This document shows positions 1-7,832 of a stretch of 59,922 bases of DNA, one piece after another. The DNA comes from an uncultured Prevotellaceae bacterium. GTDB taxonomy: Bacteria; Bacteroidota; Bacteroidia; Bacteroidales; Muribaculaceae. Both the position numbers and the translations under genes were made by a program. The stretch is from positions 1 to 59,922 of the forward strand of contig ONIL01000025.1 in assembly GCA_900317835.1 (NCBI GenBank). Reading direction: 5' to 3'. How positions within the stretch are numbered: the first letter of the stretch is position 1; every line of letters starts with the position of its first letter. The notes under the pieces were generated by a model. It did no database searches. It worked only from the letters and a program-made list of their open reading frames with translations, and was not told where the DNA came from.

Positions 1-77
1 CCGTCAATAATGATATCCTAGTGATGATGAACCGCCTGTCTGATTATCTGTTTGTCTTAGCCAACGAGAAAGAATGA
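1..77 (+). CDS. C-terminal end of probable PduO-type cob(I)alamin adenosyltransferase (partial)
   Basis: The window opens inside a gene whose last 24 codons can be read from base 3 to the TGA at 75-77. The peptide contains NRLSDYLFVLANEKE, which resembles the conserved C-terminal helix of PduO-type ATP:cob(I)alamin adenosyltransferases (usual form YLNRLSDYLFVLAR). That enzyme attaches the adenosyl group to the cobalt of corrinoids, the step just before CobQ in the pathway. The stop overlaps the cobQ start codon in an ATGA, so the two are probably translationally coupled. Only the tail is visible, so the assignment rests on this motif and on the cobalamin context. Confidence 0.6.
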   Translation, partial: VNNDILVMMNRLSDYLFVLANEKE

Positions 78-1549
78 AGCGATTACATCCCATTATGTTC
101 GCAGGGACGGGCAGCGATGTGGGCAAGAGCATCGTTGCTGCAGCCTTTTGCCGTATCTTCAAGCAAGACGGATACAGCCCAGCCCCGTTCAAGGCCCAAA
201 ATATGGCATTGAATTCCTTTGCGACGCCCGAGGGCTTTGAAATCGGTCGCGCCCAAGCCGTTCAGGCTGAGGCTGCCGGCATTCCTTGCCACACTGATAT
301 GAACCCGCTTCTGCTGAAACCACAGTCTGACCATACCTCGCAAGTAATCCTGCACGGCAAGCCCATCGGCAACAAGAATGCCTATGACTATTGGCGTCGA
401 GGCACGTCAGACATTGACTATCGCCGCGAGGTGTGTGATGCTTTCGATCGTTTGGCATCCCGTTTCAATCCCATCGTGATGGAGGGAGCTGGCAGCATTT
501 CGGAAATCAATCTGCGTGATACCGACCTTGTAAACCTGCCCATGGCCCGTCATGCCCGTGCCGATGTCATTTTGGTCGGTGACATTGATCGTGGAGGCGT
601 CTTCGCTTCGGTCTATGGCAGTATCGCCCTGCAGAAGCCTGAGGACCGAAACCTTATCAAGGGCATCATCATCAACAAGTTCCGTGGCGATATGCGCCTG
701 TTTGACGAGGGCCGCAAAATGCTGGAGGACATCTGCGGTGTTCCCGTGTTGGGTGTTATCCCTTATTTCAAAGACATTTACATCGAGGAGGAGGATAGCG
801 TGGCCTTAGCGCAAAAGTCCATGCAGGCCGAGCGCGGCAAGGTCAATGTGGCTGTGGTTATGCTGCGGCATTTATCTAATTACACTGACTTTGATGCGCT
901 GGAGCGTGACCCGCGTGTCCACCTGTTCTATACCAACAATACCGAGGATATCAAGAAGGCCGACATCATCATCCTGCCGGGTACCAAGTCCACGCTGCAT
1001 GACCTGTATGAACTGCGTCGCAACGGATGCGCCCAGGCCATCGTGAGGGCCCATCGCGAGGGTGCTGCTGTATTGGGCATATGCGGCGGCTACCAGATGA
1101 TGGGCATGGAAGTACTGGACCCCGACCATGTCGAGGGCGACATCGAGCGTTTGCCGGGTTTGGGCCTGCTGCCCACGACTACTACCATGAACGGTGACAA
1201 GCAGACGCGCCAAGTTACCTGCCAGTACGGGGGCGGCTACGAAATCCATCAGGGCGAGACGCGCCCCGTGTGTGACGCCAAGCCGTCACCCTTGCTGCAT
1301 CTCGATGACGGGCGCGAAGACGGCTATCTCGTTGATGGCAAGTGCATGGGCACCTACGTTCACGGCATCCTCGATAATGCGTCCTTTGTGGATTTCCTTT
1401 TGGAACCCTTCAAGGACAAAATCACTGACGGAAATCAGCCATTTGACTACGCGGCATTTAAAGAAGAGCAATACGATAAGTTGGCTGCCCACGTGCGCCA
1501 GTATGTCGATATGGAGCAAATCTATAAAATTTTGACTGACCATGATTGA
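74..1549 (+). CDS. cobQ: Cobyric acid synthase CobQ/CbiP
   Basis: This cytoplasmic enzyme uses glutamine and ATP to amidate side chains b, d, e and g of adenosylcobyrinic acid a,c-diamide, giving adenosylcobyric acid. The 491-residue length is normal for the family. The N-terminal synthetase domain carries the P-loop-like GTGSDVGKS (residues 11-19), and the C-terminal class I glutamine amidotransferase domain has the nucleophile in GICGGYQMMG (Cys337) and the catalytic His in TYVHGILDN (His430). It starts inside the stop codon of the adenosyltransferase and its own end overlaps the start of the next gene by 8 bases, so it is mid-operon. Nothing looks damaged. Confidence 0.97.
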   Translation: MKRLHPIMFAGTGSDVGKSIVAAAFCRIFKQDGYSPAPFKAQNMALNSFATPEGFEIGRAQAVQAEAAGIPCHTDMNPLLLKPQSDHTSQVILHGKPIGNKNAYDYWRRGTSDIDYRREVCDAFDRLASRFNPIVMEGAGSISEINLRDTDLVNLPMARHARADVILVGDIDRGGVFASVYGSIALQKPEDRNLIKGIIINKFRGDMRLFDEGRKMLEDICGVPVLGVIPYFKDIYIEEEDSVALAQKSMQAERGKVNVAVVMLRHLSNYTDFDALERDPRVHLFYTNNTEDIKKADIIILPGTKSTLHDLYELRRNGCAQAIVRAHREGAAVLGICGGYQMMGMEVLDPDHVEGDIERLPGLGLLPTTTTMNGDKQTRQVTCQYGGGYEIHQGETRPVCDAKPSPLLHLDDGREDGYLVDGKCMGTYVHGILDNASFVDFLLEPFKDKITDGNQPFDYAAFKEEQYDKLAAHVRQYVDMEQIYKILTDHD

Positions 1550-2519
1550 AGGACACGGTGACGACCTGTATCGTTACGACAATATCAAGATGAACTTCAG
1601 TTCCAACATTTATGCTGGAACTGACTTAAGTGCATTGGAAGCGTACCTGTGTACCAGATTCGATGTCGTGCGCTCCTATCCTGAGCCCTCAGCTGCCTCG
1701 CTGGAACAGATGATTGCCCATGAGTGCGGCATCAGCCCCGACGAGGTGCTGGTGACAAGCGGGGCGGTAGATGCCATCTACCTGATTGCTCAGGCCTACC
1801 GCTACGAGGGCTCCTGTCGCATTATGCAGCCCACGTTCAGGGAATATGAGGACGCCTGCCGCGTGTTTGGCTATCAGGAACGCGAGGATGGCGCCCTGTG
1901 CTGGCTGTGTAACCCTAATAACCCGACGGGTGATGTGATGGCAGTTGAGGATGTGTTGGCGCTTGCTGAGCGCCATCGCCTACTCATCGTTGACCAGTCA
2001 TACGAGGACTATACGATGGCCCCCTTGCTGCAACCCGCTGATGTAGTCGGCCGTGATGACATCATCCTGTTGCACTCGATGACCAAACGCTATGCGGTGC
2101 CGGGGTTGCGTTTGGGTTATGTCACTGCCTCATCGTCGATTATCAACCGCTTGCGGGAACAGTACCGCCCTTGGGCCATCAACGCTCTGTCGCTGGAGGC
2201 CGGCAAGTGGCTCGTGCAACGTGCTGAGACCGCTATTCCTGACTTGACATCCTATTTGGCCGAGACGCAACGTCTGCGCGCGATGCTTAACGAGATAGAT
2301 GGCATTGAGGCTCAACAAACACAGACCAATTTCTTCCTGTGCACGATCGCCTCGGCCACGGCAGCCGAACTGAAGGAATATCTGGCACATGACCACGGAA
2401 TCCTCATTCGTGACGCCTCCAATTTCACGGGTCTCACGCCACATCACTTCCGCATCGCCACCCAGTCGCCCGCCGAAAACGACGCCCTAGTCACCGCCAT
2501 CCGTCTCTTTCTAAATTAA
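1542..2519 (+). CDS. cobD: Threonine-phosphate decarboxylase-like aminotransferase CobD
   Basis: This is a PLP-dependent fold-type I enzyme of 325 residues, related to histidinol-phosphate aminotransferase. In this context it should decarboxylate L-threonine phosphate to (R)-1-amino-2-propanol phosphate, the linker that CbiB attaches to cobyric acid. Seen in the sequence are WLCNPNNPTGD (about residues 124-134) and HSMTKRYAVPGLRLGY, whose Lys182 is the expected Schiff-base lysine. The substrate is inferred from the position between cobQ and cbiB; sequence alone does not exclude a histidinol-phosphate aminotransferase. Its start overlaps the cobQ end by 8 bases. Confidence 0.9.
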   Translation: MIEGHGDDLYRYDNIKMNFSSNIYAGTDLSALEAYLCTRFDVVRSYPEPSAASLEQMIAHECGISPDEVLVTSGAVDAIYLIAQAYRYEGSCRIMQPTFREYEDACRVFGYQEREDGALCWLCNPNNPTGDVMAVEDVLALAERHRLLIVDQSYEDYTMAPLLQPADVVGRDDIILLHSMTKRYAVPGLRLGYVTASSSIINRLREQYRPWAINALSLEAGKWLVQRAETAIPDLTSYLAETQRLRAMLNEIDGIEAQQTQTNFFLCTIASATAAELKEYLAHDHGILIRDASNFTGLTPHHFRIATQSPAENDALVTAIRLFLN

Positions 2520-2520
2520 C

Positions 2521-2588
2521 AACAATAAATACAACAAATACAAATGTGGAATTTTTCGTCATCGATTGTTTTTATTGTACTTATTGTT
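2521..2588. repeat. AT-rich inverted repeat between cobD and cbiB
   Basis: The arm AACAATAAATACAA (2521-2534) is matched by TTGTACTTATTGTT (2575-2588) with one G-U type mismatch. The arms enclose about 40 bases just before the cbiB start. It could fold in the mRNA and modulate cbiB translation. It lacks the G/C-rich stem of a normal terminator, and the function is unknown. Confidence 0.4.
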
Positions 2589-2604
2589 TTCTTTTTTTAA
2601 TTCA

Positions 2605-3531
2605 ATGATCAATACGCTATTACTTATATTGCCGTTGCTGTTGGGTTGGTTGCTGGATTTCATTTTCGGTGACCCGTCACGCCTGCCGCATCCCATCGTG
2701 TGGTTCGGCAAAATGATTTCGTGGGGCGAGCACCGCCTCAATAAAGGCCATCACCGCATGGCCAAGGGTGCCGTGATGGCCATCGTCCTGATTCTGATGG
2801 TATTTTTTGTCGTGTGGGGACTCAAGCAGTTGATTCCCAACACGGTTTTGTGGCTCATCCTCGATACCATCATCATTTTCTACTGTTTGGCAGGGACGAC
2901 GCTTATTCGAGAGGTGCGAGTGGTGTTTTTGGCGCTGGACCGTTCGCTTGACGAGGGCCGTCAGCAGGTCGCTCGCATCGTGGGGCGTGACACTTCTCAA
3001 CTGTCTGCCCAGGAGGTGCGCACTGCCGCTCTAGAGACACTTGCCGAGAATCTGAGCGACGGCGTGATAGCCCCGCTGTTCTGGTTCGCATTGTTGGGTA
3101 CCCCTGGCATGTTGGCCTACAAAATGGTCAATACCCTCGATTCGATGATTGGCTATCGCACCGAGCGCTACAAAGACTTCGGTTGCTGGGCCGCCCACAT
3201 CGATGATGTGGCCAATTATATCCCTGCTCGCCTGACTGCTTTGCTAATGGTCATTGCTTCGGGCAAGTTGTCACTGCTGAAATTTGTGTGGAAAAACGGC
3301 CGCAAGCACGCCAGTCCCAATAGCGGCTACCCTGAGGCTGCCCTTGCCGGCATCCTCAACTGCCGTTTCGGCGGGCCACACTATTATTTCGGCGAACTCT
3401 TCGACAAGCCCTTCATCGGTGAGAACGACCGTGAACTCACCACCCAGGATATGCACACCGCCGTCCACATCAATCGAACGGCTGAACTCCTTATGCTCGT
3501 TTTGACGTCCCTCGTGGTGATATCTCTTTAG
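2605..3531 (+). CDS. cbiB: Adenosylcobinamide-phosphate synthase CbiB
   Basis: This integral membrane enzyme condenses adenosylcobyric acid with aminopropanol phosphate to give adenosylcobinamide phosphate. The ATG at 2605 is chosen because it gives the usual N-terminus, a hydrophobic helix followed by LLDFIFGDPSRLPHPIVWFG (about residues 14-33), the family signature; the TTG 39 bases upstream lies in a T-rich stretch. Other family features are AETLAENLSDGVIAPLFWF and NTLDSMIGYRTERYKDFG. At about 308 residues it is of normal length. It follows cobD after an 85-base AT-rich gap and ends four bases into the end of the convergent cobT. Confidence 0.96.
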   Translation: MINTLLLILPLLLGWLLDFIFGDPSRLPHPIVWFGKMISWGEHRLNKGHHRMAKGAVMAIVLILMVFFVVWGLKQLIPNTVLWLILDTIIIFYCLAGTTLIREVRVVFLALDRSLDEGRQQVARIVGRDTSQLSAQEVRTAALETLAENLSDGVIAPLFWFALLGTPGMLAYKMVNTLDSMIGYRTERYKDFGCWAAHIDDVANYIPARLTALLMVIASGKLSLLKFVWKNGRKHASPNSGYPEAALAGILNCRFGGPHYYFGELFDKPFIGENDRELTTQDMHTAVHINRTAELLMLVLTSLVVISL

Positions 3532-4571
3532 AAGTATTTAGTGATGTGGGCGGTGTCGAAGTTGTTCATCTCGTTAATCATCCTCACTGCCGAATCGATG
3601 ATGGGGTAGGCGCACAATGCTCCGGTGCCTTCACCGAGTCGCAGGCCTAGGTTGAGGATGGGCTTGGCGTGGACGATGTCAAGCATGCGCTTATGCCCGC
3701 TTTCGTCACCGCAATGGGTGAAAATCATGTAATCCTGGGAAGCAGGGTAGAGACGGATGGCTGCGATGGCACAGGCTGTCATGATAAAGCCGTCAACCAG
3801 GACGATAAGGTGCTTTTCGGCTCCCCGCAGCATCGCCCCGATTGCCGTTACCATCTCAAAACCACCAAAGTAGCGGATAGCGTTTTCTGTAGTGTCTTCC
3901 ATTGTTTCATGATAATGCTTCAGTGCTTGGGCAAGCACTTCACGCTTGTGCTGGATGCCGGGATGGTCAAGGCCCGCCCCCGCGCCGATGCACTCGTCCA
4001 ATGGAATGTTGCCGAACAGGCTCATCCAGATGCTTGAGGGCGAGGTGTTTGCAATACCCATCTCGCCGACGCACAGTACCTGGCAGCCCTCGGCAATACA
4101 GTCATCCACCAGGTTGCAGCCTGTTTGGATGGCACGGTCAAACTCCTCTTGACTCATGGCGGGCTCGTGCAGGAAATTGCAGGTGCCACGGGCTATCTTG
4201 CGGTCGATAATGCCCTCAACATTGCTAAGGTCATAATCCACTCCCGTGTCCACGATTCTCAACTTGAATCCGTGCTGGCGGCAAAACATATTCACGCCAC
4301 CACCGCCACGGGTAAAGTTAATCATCTGTTGCCAGGTGACCTCGCGTGGTGACACGCTAACGCCCTCGCGTTCAATACCGTGGTCACCACCCAGCAGAAG
4401 GTGGCAAGGATGGTTGAGGCTGGGCGTCAAGGTCTGTTGGATGAGGCAAATCTGCAATGCCAGTTCCTCTAGGCGGCCCAGCGAGCCTTTGGGTTTATTC
4501 AGGTGGTCGATTTTCTGCTGGATGGCATTGGCCATCGACTTATCAGTGTGTTGTATATTGAATTGCTTCAT
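3528..4571 (-). CDS. cobT: Nicotinate-nucleotide--dimethylbenzimidazole phosphoribosyltransferase CobT
   Basis: CobT transfers phosphoribose from nicotinate mononucleotide to the lower-ligand base, forming alpha-ribazole 5'-phosphate. The 347-residue protein has the family motifs LGGDHGIEREGVS, GEMGIANTSPSS and, near the C-terminus, LRLGEGTGA, whose Glu314 matches the catalytic base of Salmonella CobT (Glu317). The start at 4571 (MKQFNIQHTDKS) is preferred over the longer reading frame because the extra 14 residues would lie in a hairpin-bearing leader. It is last of the minus-strand set cobS-cobC-cobU-cobT. The base it uses cannot be told from the sequence. Confidence 0.96.
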   Translation of the reverse strand: MKQFNIQHTDKSMANAIQQKIDHLNKPKGSLGRLEELALQICLIQQTLTPSLNHPCHLLLGGDHGIEREGVSVSPREVTWQQMINFTRGGGGVNMFCRQHGFKLRIVDTGVDYDLSNVEGIIDRKIARGTCNFLHEPAMSQEEFDRAIQTGCNLVDDCIAEGCQVLCVGEMGIANTSPSSIWMSLFGNIPLDECIGAGAGLDHPGIQHKREVLAQALKHYHETMEDTTENAIRYFGGFEMVTAIGAMLRGAEKHLIVLVDGFIMTACAIAAIRLYPASQDYMIFTHCGDESGHKRMLDIVHAKPILNLGLRLGEGTGALCAYPIIDSAVRMINEMNNFDTAHITKYF

Positions 4572-4596
4572 TGGTTGTTCATTTTTTAGTTTTGTG

Positions 4597-4617
4597 TGCC
4601 GTGGCAGAGCCACGGCA
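4597..4617. repeat. Perfect 9-bp hairpin between cobU and cobT
   Basis: TGCCGTGGC and GCCACGGCA form a perfect 9-bp stem with a 3-base loop, about 26 bases upstream of the cobT start. No T-tract follows on the minus strand, so it is not a standard terminator. It may be an mRNA-processing or attenuation element, or one copy of a dispersed repeat. Confidence 0.6.
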
Positions 4618-4663
4618 TAGAGAACCTTGACTGATCGTCTCTCCTCTCGCTAATATTAATTTT

Positions 4664-5176
4664 TCATTTTATTTTTACCGGGATTCCTGATACCATGAGG
4701 ATGACTTCATCGGCTCGGGCTGAGATGTGCTGATTCATCCAGCCCTGCAGGTCGGTAAATCGCCGCTGCACGGCATCCACGCTCACGCCACCGCTGCCGA
4801 TTTCGTTGGTCACGAAGATAAAAGTCGCATCATGGGCCGTGAAGCGGTCAAACTCCGCCTTGGCCATATCTAGAACCTGCTGTGTGTCTTGATTTTGATT
4901 CTCAAAGAAGAAATTGGTCAACCACAGCGTCACGCAATCAATAACGGCCACGCGGCCTGTAAGATCGTGACGGCTCAGGTATTTCTCCTCCTCGATATTG
5001 GTCCACTGTGGGCCTCGGCGCTTCTGATGACGGCGCACACGCTCGCGGAACTCCTCGTCCCACACGTGAGCAGTCGCAACATACACAGGATTCTCGGCGA
5101 GGGACAATGCCAGTTCCTCGGCATAACGGCTCTTGCCCGAGCGTTGCCCACCAGTGATTAATATGATTCTTCTCAT
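4664..5176 (-). CDS. cobU: Adenosylcobinamide kinase / adenosylcobinamide-phosphate guanylyltransferase CobU
   Basis: This bifunctional enzyme phosphorylates adenosylcobinamide and transfers GMP to give adenosylcobinamide-GDP, the activated partner for CobS. The 170-residue length is typical. The P-loop is GGQRSGKS (residues 9-16), and the His expected to carry GMP is in RVRRHQKRR (His50, equivalent to His46 of Salmonella CobU). The start at 5176 gives the standard MRRIILITGGQ N-terminus; the upstream extension would lie inside cobC. One base separates it from the cobC stop, implying coupled translation. Confidence 0.96.
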   Translation of the reverse strand: MRRIILITGGQRSGKSRYAEELALSLAENPVYVATAHVWDEEFRERVRRHQKRRGPQWTNIEEEKYLSRHDLTGRVAVIDCVTLWLTNFFFENQNQDTQQVLDMAKAEFDRFTAHDATFIFVTNEIGSGGVSVDAVQRRFTDLQGWMNQHISARADEVILMVSGIPVKIK

Positions 5177-5177
5177 G

Positions 5178-5708
5178 TCAGTTTCTAATAAAAATAAAGT
5201 CCCCGTAATCAGGAAGATTGCTCCATGCGTTGTCCCAGGAATATAGTCCTGCATAAAGCCCTGCACTGATGAGTACCCCAGCATGGGCAAAAATGGCTAC
5301 ACGCTGGTAGGGCTTGTCTTTGAGTTCGTCAAGGAACGCGGCCACACGTTGGTATTGTTGCCGGAAGCTCTCACCGCCCGTCGTGGGCTGGTTGATGTAG
5401 TCGTCATACCATTCTTGCAGGTGCGGGTCTTGGATTTCGTCATAGAGCTGCATTTCCCATTCGCCCATATTCATCTCCAGCAGCCGCTCGTCGGTCTCGG
5501 CATCAGGGTAGCCGCAATAGGCAGCCAATTTGCGGGCGCGTGTCAAGGGTGAGGAAAACACCTTGTCAAATGGCAAATACGCTTCCAGTGACTGGCGGGT
5601 TTCCTCGGCTTCTTGTTCAAAGGTAACCCTCACAGGCACATCGGTCTGCCCATAGCACGTTCCCTTGGGTACATCAACGCTGGTATGTCTCACCAATATG
5701 ACTTCCAT
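5178..5708 (-). CDS. cobC: Alpha-ribazole phosphatase-like histidine phosphatase CobC
   Basis: This 176-residue protein belongs to the phosphoglycerate-mutase-like histidine phosphatases. It begins MEVILVRHTSVDVP with the RHT catalytic motif at residues 7-9, has SSPLTRARKLA for phosphate binding, and has the second catalytic His in AIFAHAGVL. In cobalamin loci this enzyme removes the phosphate from alpha-ribazole phosphate or adenosylcobalamin 5'-phosphate. The role is inferred from its place between cobS and cobU; the family alone would allow another phosphatase function. Confidence 0.92.
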   Translation of the reverse strand: MEVILVRHTSVDVPKGTCYGQTDVPVRVTFEQEAEETRQSLEAYLPFDKVFSSPLTRARKLAAYCGYPDAETDERLLEMNMGEWEMQLYDEIQDPHLQEWYDDYINQPTTGGESFRQQYQRVAAFLDELKDKPYQRVAIFAHAGVLISAGLYAGLYSWDNAWSNLPDYGDFIFIRN

Positions 5709-5738
5709 TTCAATTCTCTAGTAATCCTCTTAAAGCCT

Positions 5739-6527
5739 TTAGTTTCCCACATATTGTGAGCAGACCACTAAATAAACCGTCAATTCGACCAGCAGGCAAA
5801 CCGCTCCGCAGCAGTCACCCGTGTAGCCGTGAATCTTGTGCATGATGAGCAGGTACAGGAAATACATCACAAGGGCAGGCAAGATAATCACAAGATACCA
5901 GTTGGCGTCCATCACGCTGAACAGCAATGCCATGGGCAAGAGTCCTTGCACAGTCAGGCTCAACCCGGCACCAAGCGAGGGTCTGCGATAGATGGTCTTG
6001 TTCTTGGCATCTTCCTCGCGACGTGCATAGGGAAGCATCGACACCAGTTGGCTCGAAACCATCTTGGAGAACGGGTCGGCGGCAAATACGGCAAAAGCAG
6101 CCACTATTACAGGCATGCAATAAAGAGATGTCCCTAAGAACAGCATATAAATGATGAGCCCCAACACACCGTAGGTGCCGATGTGCGAGTCCTTCATGAT
6201 CGCAAGAATGCGCTCGCGGTCACCTCCGCCCCCGAAGCCGTCCAAGAAATCCGCCAGGCCATCCTCATGCAATGCACCCGTGATGAGCAGTCTCACGGCA
6301 ATCGCAGCAATTACAGCCACAACCCAAGGCAGTACCATACTTCCGAAATACAGTGTTGCCGCCATCGCCCCGCCAGTGAGCCAACCGGTCAAGGGCCAGA
6401 ATTCCACGACAGCCTTGTAACTCTCTTTTGGAGGTTGATAGACCCGCCAAAACGGTAGCCGCGTGAAAAATACCAACGCAGCCCACGGCGCGTCAAACCA
6501 TCTTGTTTTCACTCCTGTTTCTTCCAT
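5739..6527 (-). CDS. cobS: Adenosylcobinamide-GDP ribazoletransferase CobS
   Basis: CobS is an integral membrane enzyme that joins adenosylcobinamide-GDP with alpha-ribazole (phosphate) to complete the nucleotide loop. The 262-residue protein has several hydrophobic segments and the family core GALHEDGLADFLDGFGGG followed by MKDSHIGTYG, carrying the acidic residues that bind metal. It is the first gene of the minus-strand series cobS-cobC-cobU-cobT. A -7 promoter element lies only 4 bases before the ATG, so its mRNA is probably leaderless or nearly so. Confidence 0.96.
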   Translation of the reverse strand: MEETGVKTRWFDAPWAALVFFTRLPFWRVYQPPKESYKAVVEFWPLTGWLTGGAMAATLYFGSMVLPWVVAVIAAIAVRLLITGALHEDGLADFLDGFGGGGDRERILAIMKDSHIGTYGVLGLIIYMLFLGTSLYCMPVIVAAFAVFAADPFSKMVSSQLVSMLPYARREEDAKNKTIYRRPSLGAGLSLTVQGLLPMALLFSVMDANWYLVIILPALVMYFLYLLIMHKIHGYTGDCCGAVCLLVELTVYLVVCSQYVGN

Positions 6528-6531
6528 ACTG

Positions 6532-6539
6532 CAAAAGTA
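6532..6539 (-). promoter_or_regulatory. Bacteroidetes -7 element for cobS operon
   Basis: TACTTTTG on the minus strand matches TAnnTTTG. Its last G is 4 bases before the cobS ATG, so transcription should begin at or within a few bases of the start codon. Confidence 0.65.
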
Positions 6540-6616
6540 GTAAAAAGTTTAGAGTTTCGTGTTGAAAGATTGGGGAGTTTTGGCCATTTTCATGCGGCTT
6601 GGTCCTAAAAAAGACG

Positions 6617-6624
6617 TACCTTTG
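6617..6624 (+). promoter_or_regulatory. Bacteroidetes -7 element for btuF-like gene
   Basis: TACCTTTG lies 25 bases upstream of the ATG at 6650, with a TTGG -33-like element at about 6599. No cobalamin riboswitch fits into the roughly 20-base leader. Confidence 0.65.
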
Positions 6625-6649
6625 TAGCATTATTAGAAATGACAAGATC

Positions 6650-7750
6650 ATGAAGAAATTTTTTGGACTTTTATCGATTATGGTTCTGATGTGCGCATGT
6701 GCTGCTCAAGGTGACAAAAAGAGCACTGCCGATGATCAGAACCTGGAAAAGATTACAGTGAAGTATGCCACAGGGTTCAGCGTTCGCGATTCAGCGGATG
6801 TTAGACTCGTCGATGTGGGCAAGCGCGATCATTTTGCTCTTGTTTACGATGACGATGCCGTTGTGCCCGAGGGCTATGTAAAAGTTAAGGTGCCTATCGA
6901 GCGTACTATCTGCATGACCTCGCTGCAACTGTCCAACTTCACCATCCTTGACGCACACGACGTGGTCAAGGGTATTACCAGCACAAAGAACCTCTTCAAC
7001 GAGGACATCAAGGCACGCGTCAAGGACGGACGTATAGTTAAAATCGGTATGGAGGGCGAGTTTGACCCCGAGGTGGTCATGGCCGCCAATCCTGATGTGA
7101 TTTTCATTTCTCCGTCTAAGCGTGGCGGCTATGATGCCATCAAGGAAATCGGTATCACACTGGTACCCCACCTGGGTTATAAGGAACTTGACCCGCTGGG
7201 GCAGGCCGAGTGGATCAAATTCATCGGCATGTTCATCGGCAAGGAAAAGGAGGCCTCCGAAGTGTTTGACGGCATCGAGAAGCGTTATAATGAGTTAAAA
7301 GAGAAAGCTGCCAAAGTTGAGCAACGCCCCACTGTCACTAGCGGCGAAATGCACTACGGCAACTGGCACGCCGTTGGCGGTAAGAATTATTTGGCGCAGA
7401 TCTTCCGTGACGCTGGAGCCGACTATGTCATCAATGATGACGAGACCTCGGGCGAGGACCTGGAGTTCGAAAAGATGTATGCCCTGTCGGCTAACGCTGA
7501 CTACTGGCGTATTCTCAACAGCTACGTTGGCGATTTCTCCTACGAAGCGCTGAAGGCCTCAGAGCCTCGCAACGCCTTGTTCAAACCATTCAAGGAGAAA
7601 AAGGTCATCTACTGCAACATGAAGCAGACGCCTTATTATGAAAAAGCGCCCGTCATGCCCGATGTGCTCCTGAAGGACTTCGTGGCCATCTTCCATCCCG
7701 AATTGGTTGAGAAAGACTATCAACCCACTTTCTACCGCCTGCTTCAATAA
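6650..7750 (+). CDS. BtuF-like periplasmic corrinoid-binding lipoprotein (ABC transporter)
   Basis: This 366-residue protein is a FecB/BtuF-type substrate-binding protein. The ATG at 6650 gives a lipoprotein signal peptide (MKKFFGLLSIMVLMCAC) with the acylated cysteine probably at residue 17. The body has the two-lobe helical-backbone pattern, for example EVVMAANPDVIFISPSKRGG. It should sit in the periplasm and deliver a corrinoid or a metal chelate to the permease encoded next. Neighbours on both sides are cobalamin genes, which favours vitamin B12 or cobinamide; an iron siderophore cannot be excluded from the sequence. A palindromic repeat separates it from the permease gene. Confidence 0.85.
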   Translation: MKKFFGLLSIMVLMCACAAQGDKKSTADDQNLEKITVKYATGFSVRDSADVRLVDVGKRDHFALVYDDDAVVPEGYVKVKVPIERTICMTSLQLSNFTILDAHDVVKGITSTKNLFNEDIKARVKDGRIVKIGMEGEFDPEVVMAANPDVIFISPSKRGGYDAIKEIGITLVPHLGYKELDPLGQAEWIKFIGMFIGKEKEASEVFDGIEKRYNELKEKAAKVEQRPTVTSGEMHYGNWHAVGGKNYLAQIFRDAGADYVINDDETSGEDLEFEKMYALSANADYWRILNSYVGDFSYEALKASEPRNALFKPFKEKKVIYCNMKQTPYYEKAPVMPDVLLKDFVAIFHPELVEKDYQPTFYRLLQ

Positions 7751-7751
7751 A

Positions 7752-7820
7752 CTAGTAGCTTCACGAATTACACTCATTATTTTTCTTAATTGGTGAAATT
7801 TGCGTAATTCGTAGTTTTAA
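7752..7820. repeat. Dispersed palindromic repeat, copy A
   Basis: The left arm contains TTCACGAATTACACTCATT and the right arm TGCGTAATTCGTAGTTTT, forming an imperfect inverted repeat with an AT-rich centre. It lies between the btuF-like and btuC-like genes. Related copies are at 13324, 14580, 18231, 37336 and 46265. Confidence 0.6.
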
Positions 7821-7832
7821 TAAGAGTATTTG

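Noticed and set aside
6540-6650. Possible second cobalamin riboswitch before the btuF-like gene
   Set aside because: The gap holds two divergent promoters and only about 20 bases of leader; no aptamer motifs are present.
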